Shown: positions 32,731 through 42,600 of the stretch, one piece after another | How the letters are laid out: each line of letters begins with the position of its first letter | Position numbering within the stretch: position 1 is the stretch's first letter | From: an uncultured Bacilli bacterium | Lineage (GTDB): Bacteria; Bacillota_I; Bacilli_A; RF39; UBA660 | Assembly (NCBI GenBank): GCA_934090735.1 | Contig: CAKOJR010000001.1 | Location: forward strand, 124,001 to 188,000 | Direction of reading: 5' to 3' | DNA length: 64,000 bases | Program-made: the position numbers and the translations under genes | Notes under the pieces: model-generated | Told to the model about the DNA's origin: nothing | Database searches by the model: none | The model's input: the letters and a program-made list of their open reading frames with translations, nothing else

Positions 32731-33170
32731 AAGTAGTAATTCAAAGGGCACTTGAGTCAAGTGTTTTGGTAGATAATAAATTAATAAATAAGATTGATAA
32801 AGGTATGGTAATTTTAGTTGGAGTAAATGTGGAGGACACTAGTGAAGATGTCGACTATCTAGTAAGAAAAACTTTAAATCTACGTATCTTTGATGATGAA
32901 AATGGCGTAATGAATAAAAGTATACTTGATGTAGGTGGAGAGATTTTATCAATTAGTCAGTTTACACTTCAGGCATCTACGAAAGATGGCAATAGACCAA
33001 GCTATATAAATGCCATGAAAGGTGAAGAAGCAATAAAATTATATGAAGAGTATAATAAAAAATTAAATGAAAAAGTTAAAACATACCCCGGAGTATTCGG
33101 TGCTGAAATGAAAGTTAATATCACAAATGATGGGCCAATAACAATCATCATTGATAGCAAAAACAGATAG
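32727..33170 (+). CDS. dtd: D-aminoacyl-tRNA deacylase
   Basis: 147 aa, standard length. Hydrolyses D-amino acids (and glycine from tRNA-Ala) off tRNA. Motifs: MKVVIQRALESSV at the start, LSISQFTLQA (the SQFTL active-site motif, Thr) and VNITNDGPITIIID (the NxGP motif of the chiral-selectivity loop). It starts inside the end of relA (ATGA). Confidence 0.96.
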   Translation: MKVVIQRALESSVLVDNKLINKIDKGMVILVGVNVEDTSEDVDYLVRKTLNLRIFDDENGVMNKSILDVGGEILSISQFTLQASTKDGNRPSYINAMKGEEAIKLYEEYNKKLNEKVKTYPGVFGAEMKVNITNDGPITIIIDSKNR

Positions 33171-33189
33171 TTTTCCACAAAGAAATAAC

Positions 33190-33217
33190 TTGACACAAGG
33201 GGGGTGTATTATATACT
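33190..33217 (+). promoter_or_regulatory. Promoter of the broken surface-protein gene
   Basis: TTGACA (33190-33195), a 16-bp spacer and TATACT (33212-33217). It still looks functional although the gene behind it is disrupted. Confidence 0.65.
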
Positions 33218-33240
33218 AAAAGGGAAAAGTAGAGGTAGTT

Positions 33241-34826
33241 ATGAACAAAGTATTGCCGCTCATTTCTCTTTTTATTGTGAGCATAATTAGTATATTTTAT
33301 TGGTTATTTAAGCCAAAGGGAGTACTTTATGAAGCAAAGTGGAATGCACCAGATACAACTATAGCAATAACATTAGATGGGGAAATTAGTACAAGTTTTC
33401 CAACTACAAAATATTATGAAACGAGTGTTGAATGTACAAGTGGTAGTGGTGAATTAAGATGGAATGGTACTAAATGGAGTCTTATAACTAGCAATTAACA
33501 ACACCAGGAAAAGTAGTTAGTGCATATATAAATGATGATATTTCAGCCACTAAGTCATGTAATGTTTCATCTGGAAGTTATATAACGTATGGTACTGGTT
33601 GGGAAGCAAATGGAACGGGTTTTGATTTGACTGGTGCTGCTGTAAGTGGTGATTATTCAGATTATTATTCTAGTTTGGTTGGTAAATATATTTCGAATAA
33701 AGGTCATCATTATGGAGACGATTTTATCTCCTCTGTTCCTGGTAGTATGCGTACAACAACAGGACTTAGTGGTTTATATTATGTAGTAAGTGCTACTAGA
33801 GGTTATTTTAATTATATAGAAATATCATCGAATAAAAATACAACGGAAGCTGTTCTGGCACCAACTGAAGATGATTATGGCACATCGTATTATTTTAGAG
33901 GTGCAGTAAAGAATAATTATGTGCAGTTTGCAAATAAATGTTGGCGAATAGTTAGAGTAACAGGTAATAAGTCTGTGAAATTGGTACTTCATAATGACAA
34001 TGTGTATAATTCACAAAATCCTTGCTCTTCAAATAATAATGATTCAACGGCTGCGTTTGCTCATCCTAGTCGTAATAGTTCAACATTATATGCAATTTCA
34101 TTTAATTCAAATAATGATTCCAATACTAATGATAATACTTTTGTAGGGTTTATGTATGGTGGTAAGAGTGCTAGTAGTTATTTGGGTACACATTCAAATA
34201 GCAATAAGAGTGTTGTTTTAAACAATTTAGAAACTTGGTATAAAAATAATTTGTCATCATATACTGATAAGCTTGCAGATGTAATATGGTGTAATGATAA
34301 AAGTGTAGTTACTGATACTAGTTATAATCCTTTTGGACATTATCCTGGTTCTAATTTTGGATATGGTAAAAATATAAATTATTATAATAGTATGAAAAGA
34401 TTATATGCTTCTGATGGTAGTTCTGGAGGTACAGGACCAACTTTGATTTGTCCCAATGATAATATTGGAGGTAGTTATCTAAATTTACAGTAAGTGATAA
34501 GACAAATGGTAATGGAAATTTAACTTATAAAATAGGACTACTTACTGCAATTTGCCGGCTATGCTGATAAGCCAAATCCAAGTGTGTATTTACAAGAAAA
34601 TGCTACTGGTCTGGAAGATGATACTAGTACTTTTTGGTGGACGATGACTCCATCATATGTAGATGATAGTGCTGCGTATGTTGGGATAATTGATGAGTAT
34701 TATGGAAAATTTGCTTCGATTAATGTTGATAGTCCTAATAATTTGCGTCTGGCAATAGCTCTTTCTTCATCAACTAAAATTTCAGGTGGAATAGGTACGT
34801 CTGAAAATCCTTACATTATAAATTAA
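33241..34826 (+). pseudogene. Disrupted secreted C-type-lectin-like protein (paralog 2)
   Basis: Three reading-frame fragments together reproduce the paralog family: 33241-33498 (signal/anchor and YEAKWNAPDTT...SVECTSGSGELRW, close to paralog 3), about 33492-34493 (LTTPGKVVSAYIND through YYFRGAVKNNYVQFANKCW) and about 34560-34826 (YLQENATG...WWTMTPSY...ISGGIGTSENPYI). Breaks: at 33492, where about 30 residues present in paralog 3 are missing; at about 34480, where one frame change restores LSKFTVSDKTNGNGN; and at about 34548, where about 11 bases equivalent to GATGAAATAGC are lost. With three lesions it is a pseudogene. An intact promoter precedes it. Confidence 0.85.
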
Positions 34827-34850
34827 AAACTGGAAATTAATCCAGTTTTT
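34825..34850. terminator. Shared bidirectional terminator
   Basis: AAAAACTGGA (34825-34834) and TCCAGTTTTT (34841-34850) form a 10-bp stem with T-runs in both directions, between the pseudogene and the convergent TIGR04086 gene. Confidence 0.75.
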
Positions 34851-35187
34851 TCTGTATACCTAAGCTTGCTCCTATCATTGAAGATATAACTATAATTATA
34901 TAATATATTAAAGAAGAGGCTGTATATGTGTTTTTAAATAATAAACTAAATAAGAATAGTATTAAAGATAATATAACGCCAAGTAATGTTCCTTGTAAGT
35001 ATCCTTTTTTTAATGAGTTTTTTCCTAGATAGAAACCACTAATAAATGTACCTATTGCCATAATAACTAGAATAACGATTTTGTTTGTTTGGATGCCAAG
35101 TAGATTTAGTATACCTAATAAGAGGGGGAGTATTAATACTATTCCTAGGGGAATAGCCATGCTTTTTAAATATTTTATAATAGTCAA
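34837..35187 (-). CDS. TIGR04086 (YrzE) family membrane protein
   Basis: 116 aa with four predicted membrane helices (IPLGIVLILPLLLGILNLLG; IVILVIMAIGTFISGFYLG; a GVILSLILFLFSLL segment; and a C-terminal helix). GTFISGFYLGKNSLKKGYLQ with G-rich packing is the family signature. The TTG at 35187 follows AGGTGA; a GTG upstream is part of that site. Function unknown. Confidence 0.75.
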   Translation of the reverse strand: MTIIKYLKSMAIPLGIVLILPLLLGILNLLGIQTNKIVILVIMAIGTFISGFYLGKNSLKKGYLQGTLLGVILSLILFLFSLLFKNTYTASSLIYYIIIVISSMIGASLGIQKKLD

Positions 35188-35211
35188 ATAAATCACCTAG
35201 TAATATATATG

Positions 35212-35565
35212 TTAGTTATTTTTATTAATGCAATCATTTGCTGCTTTACTATAAGTTCTAAGTAAATTAGATGCACCTAATTTAGTTCCACCATAGTACC
35301 TAACTACTAATAGTAAATGACTATCTAGTTTATTACGTTCTAAAGTGTTTAGAAAACTCATACCAATACCACCAGGTTCTTTATCATCACTTTTTGATGC
35401 GGTGTTTTTGAGATAATAAGCGTATGGAATATGTCTGTAGCCTTTATTATTTTCTTTAACTTTAGATAAAATAGTTAGTACATCTTCTTTGCATTCTATT
35501 TCATAAAGCATTCCAATGAATTTAGACTTTTTTTCTATAATTAAAGATTGATTTAGTAATTTCAT
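35212..35565 (-). CDS. YigZ/IMPACT-family protein, N-terminal domain only
   Basis: 117 aa. KSKFIGMLYEIECKEDVLTI, HIPYAYYL, KSDDKEPGGIGMSFLNTLER and LLLVVRYYGGTKLGASNLLR are the UPF0029/IMPACT core. Bacterial YigZ proteins usually have about 200 aa with a second domain; here the frame stops right after the first, so this is either a natural short form or a truncation. The start is the ATG at 35565. Role unknown, possibly tied to translation stress. Confidence 0.8.
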   Translation of the reverse strand: MKLLNQSLIIEKKSKFIGMLYEIECKEDVLTILSKVKENNKGYRHIPYAYYLKNTASKSDDKEPGGIGMSFLNTLERNKLDSHLLLVVRYYGGTKLGASNLLRTYSKAANDCINKNN

Positions 35566-35644
35566 AAATATCACATCAAAAGTATATTATAAGATATTTT
35601 ATTTGTCAAAGTTATGTTATAATCATAATAGAAGGGAAGTAAGG

Positions 35645-36142
35645 ATGGATAAGAATACAAAAATTATAGTTATTGTAATATTAGTTATTTCTGGAATTGT
35701 TGTATTTGGTTTTGTAGGCATAATTGCTATATATATGGATTATAACAAAAGAATTACAAATGTTGTTCATCAAGGAGATAAGGAAAATTTGAGATATGTA
35801 ACTGATGGGAAAGCTAAATTTGTATCTAAAGATACATCAGGTAATAGTTATTATGTTGTATACGTTGATACAGATGAAGAACAAGTTTTAAAAATTATTT
35901 CTACTCTAGATGAGAAAAATTATTATGATATTTTAGATTTAACTATGTCAATTTATACTGGTTATGAAGATGCACCATATGTTGGGTATAAAATTGAAAG
36001 TGGTGCAGTATTTTATATTAATAATTATTACAATAGTGGTTATAATTGTAGTGAAGAATTAAAAGTAACCTTAAAAGATAATAAGTATAATATAACAAGT
36101 ACTGGTAAGACATATATTCCGATTTCAGGAATGAAGTGTTAA
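35645..36142 (+). CDS. Membrane-anchored hypothetical protein (tandem paralog 1)
   Basis: 165 aa. The ATG at 35645 follows AGGGAAGTAAGG. N-terminal membrane helix (VIVILVISGIVVFGFVGIIA) and an extracytoplasmic domain of about 125 residues. The next gene encodes the same domain: both contain DTSGN, KNYxDILDL, TGY, PYxGYK, FYINN, VTLKDNKY and end GxKC. A Cys in the middle and a C-terminal Cys could form a disulfide. Not recognised as a named family. Likely lineage-specific envelope proteins. Confidence 0.7.
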   Translation: MDKNTKIIVIVILVISGIVVFGFVGIIAIYMDYNKRITNVVHQGDKENLRYVTDGKAKFVSKDTSGNSYYVVYVDTDEEQVLKIISTLDEKNYYDILDLTMSIYTGYEDAPYVGYKIESGAVFYINNYYNSGYNCSEELKVTLKDNKYNITSTGKTYIPISGMKC

Positions 36143-36168
36143 TTATATAATTTAGAAAGGAAATGTAT

Positions 36169-36687
36169 ATGAATAATAATAAAAAAACAAATCTTCTTAT
36201 ATTTTTTTTGATAGTTATAATTGTACTTCTTAGTGGTTTACTGGTGTACATTATAGTTAATGATAAAGATAATAATGCTTCAAAAAATAATAATACTTCA
36301 TCAACTACTACTTCAACAACTACTAGCACTAAAGCTGCTTATATTGAAAAAAGAGAGTTAATAACTAAGGATACTTCTGGTAATGAATACTATGCATTAT
36401 TTATTGATCCGGAAGAAGATTATCCAACATTAAAAATTGTTTCAACAAAAGATAGAAAGAATTATCAAGATATTTTAGATTTATCGATGAGCCTTATGAC
36501 TGGGTATGACAACGTTCCATATAATGGATATAAAGTTGAAGATAATGCCTTGTTTTACATTAACAATGATTGTGATAGTAAAGAATTTAACCAAGGCGAT
36601 GAAATCAAAGTTACTTTAAAAGATAACAAGTATACTTTAATTAAAACTGGTAAAACATATAAAGGTAATGCTGGTATAAAATGCTAA
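36169..36687 (+). CDS. Membrane-anchored hypothetical protein (tandem paralog 2)
   Basis: 172 aa. The ATG at 36169 is 7 nt after GAAAGGA; an ATG six bases earlier is too close. Membrane helix (LIFFLIVIIVLLSGLLVYII), an Asn/Ser/Thr-rich linker (about 37-60), then the same extracellular domain as the gene 26 bp upstream, ending in GNAGIKC. Arose by tandem duplication; the linker has expanded. Followed by a strong terminator, so the pair forms one operon. Confidence 0.7.
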   Translation: MNNNKKTNLLIFFLIVIIVLLSGLLVYIIVNDKDNNASKNNNTSSTTTSTTTSTKAAYIEKRELITKDTSGNEYYALFIDPEEDYPTLKIVSTKDRKNYQDILDLSMSLMTGYDNVPYNGYKVEDNALFYINNDCDSKEFNQGDEIKVTLKDNKYTLIKTGKTYKGNAGIKC

Positions 36688-36709
36688 CTCATTTATATGA
36701 GTTTTTTTC
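36686..36709 (+). terminator. Terminator of the tandem paralog operon
   Basis: AACTCAT (36686-36692), TTAT loop, ATGAGTT (36697-36703), then T-run. Confidence 0.8.
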
Positions 36710-36753
36710 TTTTAAATAAATGAAAAGTGTGTAATAATAGTAGTGTGATTGAT

Positions 36754-38541
36754 ATGTTTAAAGAAGAACTTAAATTAGTGCCAAATAAACCCGGGTCTTA
36801 TCAAATGTATGATGATAGTGATACGGTAATTTATGTAGGAAAAGCTAAAAACTTAAAGAAGCGTTTAAGTTCTTATTTTCGTGGAACTCATACTGGTAAA
36901 ACAGCTAAGATGATTAGTAATATTGCATATTTTAAATATATTGTTACTAATACTGAACTAGAATCATTCATCCTAGAAATCAATCTTATCAAAAAATATA
37001 ATCCAAAATATAACATTTTACTTAAAGATGATAAAAGTTATCCTTATATTGAGTATACTAGAAAACCATTTCCATCTTTAAAAGTAGTAAGATACCTTAA
37101 GGTCAAGAAAAGTAAAGATAAAATTTTATTTGGTCCATATGTAAATGTTTATGCTGCAAGACGAATTGTAAACCTTATTAATAGATTATATCCTCTTAAA
37201 AAATGTGAAGGCATGCCTAAAGAAGTTTGTCTTTACTATCACATACATGAATGTCTAGGATACTGCACTAAACACGTAAATCCAGAAGATATTATAAATA
37301 TGGAAAATGAAATAATCTCATTTCTAAGAGGTAATGAAGATATTATTAAAAATAAACTTAAAGAAAGAATAAATTATTATTCAGAAAATATGAACTATGA
37401 AATGGCTTTAGAACTAAAAAAAGAACTAGATTACATGAATATAGTTCTAGAGAAACAAAAAGTAGAACTTACTGCTAAAGAAGATTTAGATGTCATTAAT
37501 TATGCTTTTATAAATGGCTTTATCTCACTAGAATTCTTATATATAAGAGCTGGTAAACTAGTTGGTAACTATACAGAAATCGAACCAGTAACTGATGATT
37601 ATCTAAATGAAATAGAGTACCTTATCGCTTTATTCTATAACAAAAGAGAAATACCTAAACAAATTCTTATCCCAGATGAGATTGATGAAACAGCTTTAAA
37701 AGAGATAATAGATACAAAATTTATTAAAGTAACTAAAGGTTCTAAGTATAAACTATTAAAGATGGCTAAAGAAAATGCCACTATTAATCTAGAAAATAAC
37801 TTTAAAAGAATAGAAAATCAAATAAGTAAAACTGAAGGAGCTAATGAAGAATTAGAACACTTACTTGGAATGAAAATAAAAAGAATTGATATTTTTGACA
37901 ACTCAAACCTTTTTGGCTCATTTGCCGTATCAGGAATGGTTGTCTTTGTTGATGGCTCTCCAGATAAAAATAAATATCGTAAATACAAAGTAATGGTAGA
38001 TAAAAATGATGATTATCATACGATGAAAGAGGTTATATATCGTAGATATTATAGGGCTCTATTAGAAAAGGATTTACCTGATTTAATACTAGTTGATGGT
38101 GGTGTTACGCAAATTAGAGCAGCTAGAGAAGTTTTAGAAGAGTTAAATTTAAATATAAAAGTTTGCGGATTAGTAAAGAATGATAAGCATCGAACTAATG
38201 ATTTATTAGATGGAGACACTTTAGAGATTTATGATATTGATCGAACTAGTAACTTATTCCATTATCTAACACGCATGCAAGATGAAGTTCACAGATATAC
38301 GATTAACTATCATAGACAAATAAGATCAAAAGGTTCTATCCAAAGTGTTCTTGATAACATTCCAGGAATAGGTGAGAAGAGAAGAAAAGAACTTATTAAA
38401 ACATTTGGTAGTGTTAAAAAAATAAAAGAAGCTAGTGCTGAAGAATTAAATAAAATTTTGCCACCAGATGTAACTAATAAACTTATGACTTATTTGAAAG
38501 ATATGGATGAAGATAAGAAAACAAAAGACTTGAATGATTAA
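36754..38541 (+). CDS. uvrC: Excinuclease ABC subunit C
   Basis: 595 aa. Makes both incisions in nucleotide excision repair. GIY-YIG domain near the N-terminus (PGSYQMYDDSDTVIYVGKAK, KKRLSSYF), the Cys region (CLYYHIHECLGYC), UVR motif (MALELKKELDYMN), the RNase H-like endonuclease core (IDIFDNSNLFGS; LPDLILVDGGVTQI; RMQDEVHRYTINYHR) and two C-terminal helix-hairpin-helix motifs (NIPGIGEKRRKELIKTFGSV). I placed the start at the ATG at 36754 behind GTGAT; the nine upstream in-frame residues overlap the -10-like TAATAAT at 36730. Confidence 0.96.
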   Translation: MFKEELKLVPNKPGSYQMYDDSDTVIYVGKAKNLKKRLSSYFRGTHTGKTAKMISNIAYFKYIVTNTELESFILEINLIKKYNPKYNILLKDDKSYPYIEYTRKPFPSLKVVRYLKVKKSKDKILFGPYVNVYAARRIVNLINRLYPLKKCEGMPKEVCLYYHIHECLGYCTKHVNPEDIINMENEIISFLRGNEDIIKNKLKERINYYSENMNYEMALELKKELDYMNIVLEKQKVELTAKEDLDVINYAFINGFISLEFLYIRAGKLVGNYTEIEPVTDDYLNEIEYLIALFYNKREIPKQILIPDEIDETALKEIIDTKFIKVTKGSKYKLLKMAKENATINLENNFKRIENQISKTEGANEELEHLLGMKIKRIDIFDNSNLFGSFAVSGMVVFVDGSPDKNKYRKYKVMVDKNDDYHTMKEVIYRRYYRALLEKDLPDLILVDGGVTQIRAAREVLEELNLNIKVCGLVKNDKHRTNDLLDGDTLEIYDIDRTSNLFHYLTRMQDEVHRYTINYHRQIRSKGSIQSVLDNIPGIGEKRRKELIKTFGSVKKIKEASAEELNKILPPDVTNKLMTYLKDMDEDKKTKDLND

Positions 38542-38559
38542 GGTCTTCTGTAGTATAAT
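38530..38559 (+). promoter_or_regulatory. Promoter of antisense RNA, locus C
   Basis: TTGAAT (38530-38535), an 18-bp spacer and TATAAT (38554-38559), inside the end of uvrC. The same GTAGTATAAT context recurs in locus D. Confidence 0.6.
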
Positions 38560-38565
38560 TAATTT

Positions 38566-38656
38566 AGGAAGAGCACTAACCCCTGAAAGTTAGGCTTCTC
38601 CAAGTTTTTGCTGTAGAAGCAACTTTAACAAGGTTTTGTTAGTTGCTTCTTTTTTT
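38566..38656 (+). ncRNA. Small RNA of locus C (putative antitoxin RNA)
   Basis: About 90 nt. The 5' end GAAGAGCACTAAC-CCCCTGAAA-GTTAGGCTTCTCC folds as a hairpin; it is nearly identical in locus D. The 3' terminator pairs GAAGCAAC (38616-38623) with GTTGCTTC (38641-38648), extended by an inner AACA/TTGTT helix, then a seven-T run. It ends exactly at the stop codon of the facing peptide gene. Confidence 0.65.
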
Positions 38657-38797
38657 ATTTAAATATAACTAATGCTATCTTTAAAATAAATAAAAGGATT
38701 AATATGATAATAAGTTTATCTAAAATAGATTTTAACTGTTTCATATACATCACTCCCTTCTTTTTATGGAAAGGAGAAGCCTAACATAGTGCTCTTC
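38567..38797. repeat. Inverted repeats bounding toxin-antitoxin-like locus C
   Basis: GAAGAGCACTA and GTTAGGCTTCTCC on the left (38568-38601) recur inverted on the right as GGAGAAGCCTAAC and TAGTGCTCTTC (38773-38797). Thus both convergent transcripts begin with the same hairpin-forming sequence, as in loci A and B. Confidence 0.8.
38655..38744 (-). CDS. 29-residue hydrophobic peptide, type I toxin-like (locus C)
   Basis: 29 aa. The ATG at 38744 follows AGAAGGGAG with 8-nt spacing. The peptide starts MKQLKSILDK and continues as a nearly pure hydrophobic helix LIIILILLFILKIALVIFK. Same layout as the locus B peptide: strong ribosome site, basic start, single membrane helix, Lys at the end, and a convergent small RNA whose terminator abuts the stop codon. 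Its mRNA promoter is on the minus strand at 38834-38806. Too short for standard gene callers. Toxicity is inferred from similarity of form to Fst/TxpA-type toxins. Confidence 0.65.
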   Translation of the reverse strand: MKQLKSILDKLIIILILLFILKIALVIFK

Positions 38798-38805
38798 AAG
38801 TAGGT

Positions 38806-38834
38806 ATAATAGTACAATTATTAAACTGACGCAA
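38806..38834 (-). promoter_or_regulatory. Promoter of peptide mRNA, locus C
   Basis: On the minus strand TTGCGT (38834-38829), a 17-bp spacer and TATTAT (38811-38806). The transcript would start near 38800, at the inverted repeat. Confidence 0.5.
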
Positions 38835-38880
38835 TCCCTTTATTTATGCGAGTTTGCAGACTTTTAAAATCTGTAATTTC

Positions 38881-38904
38881 TAAAAAAACACCCTTATAAG
38901 GTGT
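38881..38904 (-). terminator. Terminator of the TetR gene
   Basis: In minus sense ACACC/GGGTGT with a TTATAA-type loop (38904-38888), then seven T. It overlaps the end of the coding region. Confidence 0.65.
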
Positions 38905-39466
38905 CTATATTATTTGGTAAAAGTTTTTCTAAATAATTTAAGACGTCCTCTTTTGAATACTTGTTATCAGTAATCCATTCGATACCAACATTGGTAATTG
39001 CACCAATATAAAATTTAGCAACAATATCAACAGGGATGGTTCCTTTATTAAGACCTGACTCTTGAACCCTTTTTCTAATATCTTTATTAACAACGTCAGA
39101 AATAATATCCATCATAACACCATTACGATTATTCACCATGATTGCTGAGTAAATATTCTTCTTATCTTCAATGTGAGTAAGTAATAGTTTAAGCATTTCC
39201 ATATAATATTTTTTTGTATTTAAATTATTATCATTGGTATCTAAGTATGATGTTAAACTTTCTTTAAATGTATCTAAAAAGTCAACTAGGAATTCATACT
39301 TATCTTCATAATGAGCATAGAAGGTAGATCTGTTTACTAATGCTTTGGCACAAATTTCAGATACTTTTATTTCTTCAAATGTTTTTTCTCTCATGAGATC
39401 GACTAGTGCCGTATAAAGCACTTTTTTTGTTTTAATAATTCTTAAATCTTGTTTTTCGTTTTTCAT
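38894..39466 (-). CDS. TetR/AcrR-family regulator
   Basis: 190 aa. N-terminal helix-turn-helix (TKKVLYTALVDLMREKTFEE, then ICAKALVNRSTFYAHYEDKY) with the typical TFYxHF/Y-DK motif. The C-terminal ligand domain (YMEMLKLLLTHIEDKKNIYS...KFYIGAITNVGIEWI) is like the DhaS/TetR_C_8 group. It is divergent from the MMPL exporter gene 173 bp away, and the shared intergenic region has repeated CATACAAAACA elements, so it probably represses the exporter and itself. Confidence 0.88.
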   Translation of the reverse strand: MKNEKQDLRIIKTKKVLYTALVDLMREKTFEEIKVSEICAKALVNRSTFYAHYEDKYEFLVDFLDTFKESLTSYLDTNDNNLNTKKYYMEMLKLLLTHIEDKKNIYSAIMVNNRNGVMMDIISDVVNKDIRKRVQESGLNKGTIPVDIVAKFYIGAITNVGIEWITDNKYSKEDVLNYLEKLLPNNIDTL

Positions 39467-39539
39467 AATTCACCACACCAACATTATATCTAATTATGTA
39501 CTTTTTGCAAGATAATTAGCACTTTGTTGCTTAAATACG

Positions 39540-39578
39540 CATACAAAACAGCCAATTTGTTGGATTTCATACAAAACA
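39540..39578. promoter_or_regulatory. Candidate TetR operator region
   Basis: CATACAAAACA occurs twice (39540-39550 and 39568-39578), 28 bp apart start to start, with the small palindrome CCAATTTGTTGG (39552-39563) between. All lie in the divergent tetR-MMPL promoter region. Confidence 0.45.
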
Positions 39579-39638
39579 ATAAATTAATAGTGCCTTTTTA
39601 AAATCTGTAGTCATATAATGTTTAGCGAGGTGAAAGAA

Positions 39639-42600
39639 ATGGATAAGTTTAGTGATTTTATTACTAAGCATGGTAAAAATATTTTGATTATTTCTATAGT
39701 TTTATTAATATTTTCATTTGTTGGGATGAAGATGACTAAAATTAATTATGATATTTTAGTTTATTTACCACATGATTATGAAACGATTAAAGGACAAAAT
39801 ATTTTAACTGATGAGTTTAAAATGGGATCTTACTCAATTGCAGTAATTGAAAATGCAAATGCGAAAGAATTACTTGCAGTTGAAGATAAGTTGCGTGATG
39901 TAGATGGAGTAGGTGAAGTTGTATCTATCTATGATGCGTTTGGAACTAATATTCCACTTGATGTGCTTCCTAGTGAAGTAAGGGATAAGGTTCATAAGGA
40001 AAACACGGACGTATTATTTGTTACATTTTTAGAAAGTACTAGTAATGAAAAAACAATTGATGCAGTTAGAGAGATTAGAGAGCTTACCAGTGATAATTAT
40101 ATGTTTGGTGGTATGAGCTCAATGGTTCTTGATACGATGGAGTTATCTGAAAAGGAGATAACAATATATGTAGCAATTGCAGTTGTACTTTGTTTACTTG
40201 TGTTAGAGCTTAGCTTAGATAGTTATTTAGTACCAGTATTGTTACTTTTAAATATAGGTATGTCAATTGTATTTAATTTAGGTACTAATGTATTTTTAGG
40301 AGAGATATCTTATATTACAAAAGCACTTGTTGCAGTACTTCAGTTAGGTGTTACGACCGACTTCTCAATCTTCTTATATCACGCTTATGAAAGTAAGAAA
40401 GGGAAGATGAAGAAAGAAGAAGCTATGAAGCTTGCTATAAAAGAAACATTTACTTCAGTAATTGGTAGTTCTACAACTACTATCGCAGGTTTCTTAGTAT
40501 TATGCACTATGAGTCTTACTTTAGGTAAAGATTTAGGTATTGTTATGGCAAAAGGTGTCCTTCTTGGTGTTATTACAGTTTTAACAGTTTTTCCAGCACT
40601 TTTACTTGTGTTTGATAAGTGGTGTGAAAAGACTAGTCATAAAGTAATTACTCCTAAGTTTGATAAGTTAAATAACTGGATAGTTAAAAGGTATAAAGTA
40701 ATCTTTGCAATATTTGTTTTATTACTAGTACCTATTTATTTAGCCAATAAGAAAGTTAATGTTTATTATAAAATAGATAAGACATTACCAGATACTTTAG
40801 AGAGTATTAAAGCAAACGAGATTTTAAAGGATAATTATAATATAGTAAGTCCAGAAATTATTTTAGTAGATAGTAATATGAAGACAGGAAATATAAATAA
40901 TATGGTTAGTGAGATTAAAAAGTTATCTGGTGTAGATTTAGTACTATCAGCTAGTGAACTAAGTGATTATGGAATTACAACAAATATGCTTGGAGATAAA
41001 TCTAGTATGTTTGAAAGTGATAAATATCAAATGATTTTAGTTAACTCATTATATGAAGTTGCTAGCGATGAATTAAATGATGAGATAGATGATCTTAATA
41101 AGATTGTTAAGAGTTATGATAAAAATGCAATAGTTGCTGGAGAGGGACCTCTTATGAAAGATCTTATTACAACTAGTGATACAGATTTTAATAACGTTAA
41201 TGGTTCATCTATAGTATGTATCTTTATAATATTATTTATTGTACTAAAGTCATTTAGCTTACCATTCTTACTTATTATAGCAATTGAAGCAGCAATATGT
41301 ATGAATATGAGTATTTCTTATTTAGGCGGAGTTACACTTCCATTTGTTGCTCCAATAGTTTTAGGAACAATACAGTTAGGAGCTACTATTGATTATGCAA
41401 TTTTAATGACAACAACATATTTAAATAATCGTAAAACTATGGATAAAAAAGAAGCAATACTAAGTACACTTAATAGTTGTGGAAACTCAGTATTTGTTAG
41501 TGGATTATGTTTCTTCGCAGCAACATTTGGAGTAGGAGCATATTCTAAGTTAGAAATGGTTGGATCACTATGTACTTTGATTAGTAGAGGAGCAATCCTT
41601 AGTATGATAATAGTTATTACAGTATTACCAAGTATACTATTAATCTTTGATAAATTAATTGGTAAGACAATGTTAGGAAAGGATAATTTTATGAAAAATA
41701 ATAAAAAAGTTATTGCAAGTATGTTTTTAGTAGGAGCTTTGATGATGCCACTTAGTGCAAGTGCTTTAACTAAAAATGAAACAGTTTATGGAAAGTTAAA
41801 TCCAGATGGAAGTGTTAAGTCTAGTTTTGTTAATGAGGAGTTACTTAATACAGGTAACGGTACTATAAATGATATTACTAATTTAGAAGATATTATTAAT
41901 TTAAGTGGTAATGAATCATTCAATCAAAATGGAGATAAGATAACTTGGAATGGACTAGGGAATAATATTTTCTATCAAGGTAAAACTTCTAAAGAGTTAC
42001 CAGTTGGCGTTAAGATAACTTATAAGTTAGATGGTAAAGAAACAGAACTTAAAGATTTAGCTGGTAAAAGTGGTAAAGTTACTATTGAACTTAAATTTAC
42101 TAATAACTCTAGAAGAAATGTTAATATTAATGGTTCTAGAGAAACTATGTATACACCATTTGTTGTAATGAGTACATTTACTTTAGATGAAAGCGCTAAA
42201 AATGTTAATGTTAGTAGTGGTAAAGTAATTAATAATGGCAAAGTTAATATGGTAGCAGCACTTAGTACACCAGGTTTATCAGATAGTTTAAAATTAAGTG
42301 AGTTATCAAGCCTTAATAAAGTTACTATTACTTATGATACTGATAAGTTTTCACTAGGTACTGTTTATATGATGATAACTCCTAAATTAATTAGTTCTAG
42401 TGATGTATCATCATTATCAAATATTAGTACAGTTACTGATAAGTTAAATACTTTAAATGATGCGATTAATGCATTAGAGTCTGGTGCAAGCTCACTAGAA
42501 TTAGGAACAAAGGATGCATCTGATGGTGCAACTAAACTTAGTGCTTATTTAGATAAATTATATAGTAGCACAGTAGCTTTAAAAGATGGCTCAGTATCAT

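Noticed and set aside
33241..34826. Programmed frameshifting to make full-length paralog 2
   Set aside because: Three separate lesions, two involving lost sequence, and no slippery site with stimulatory structure; pseudogene is simpler.
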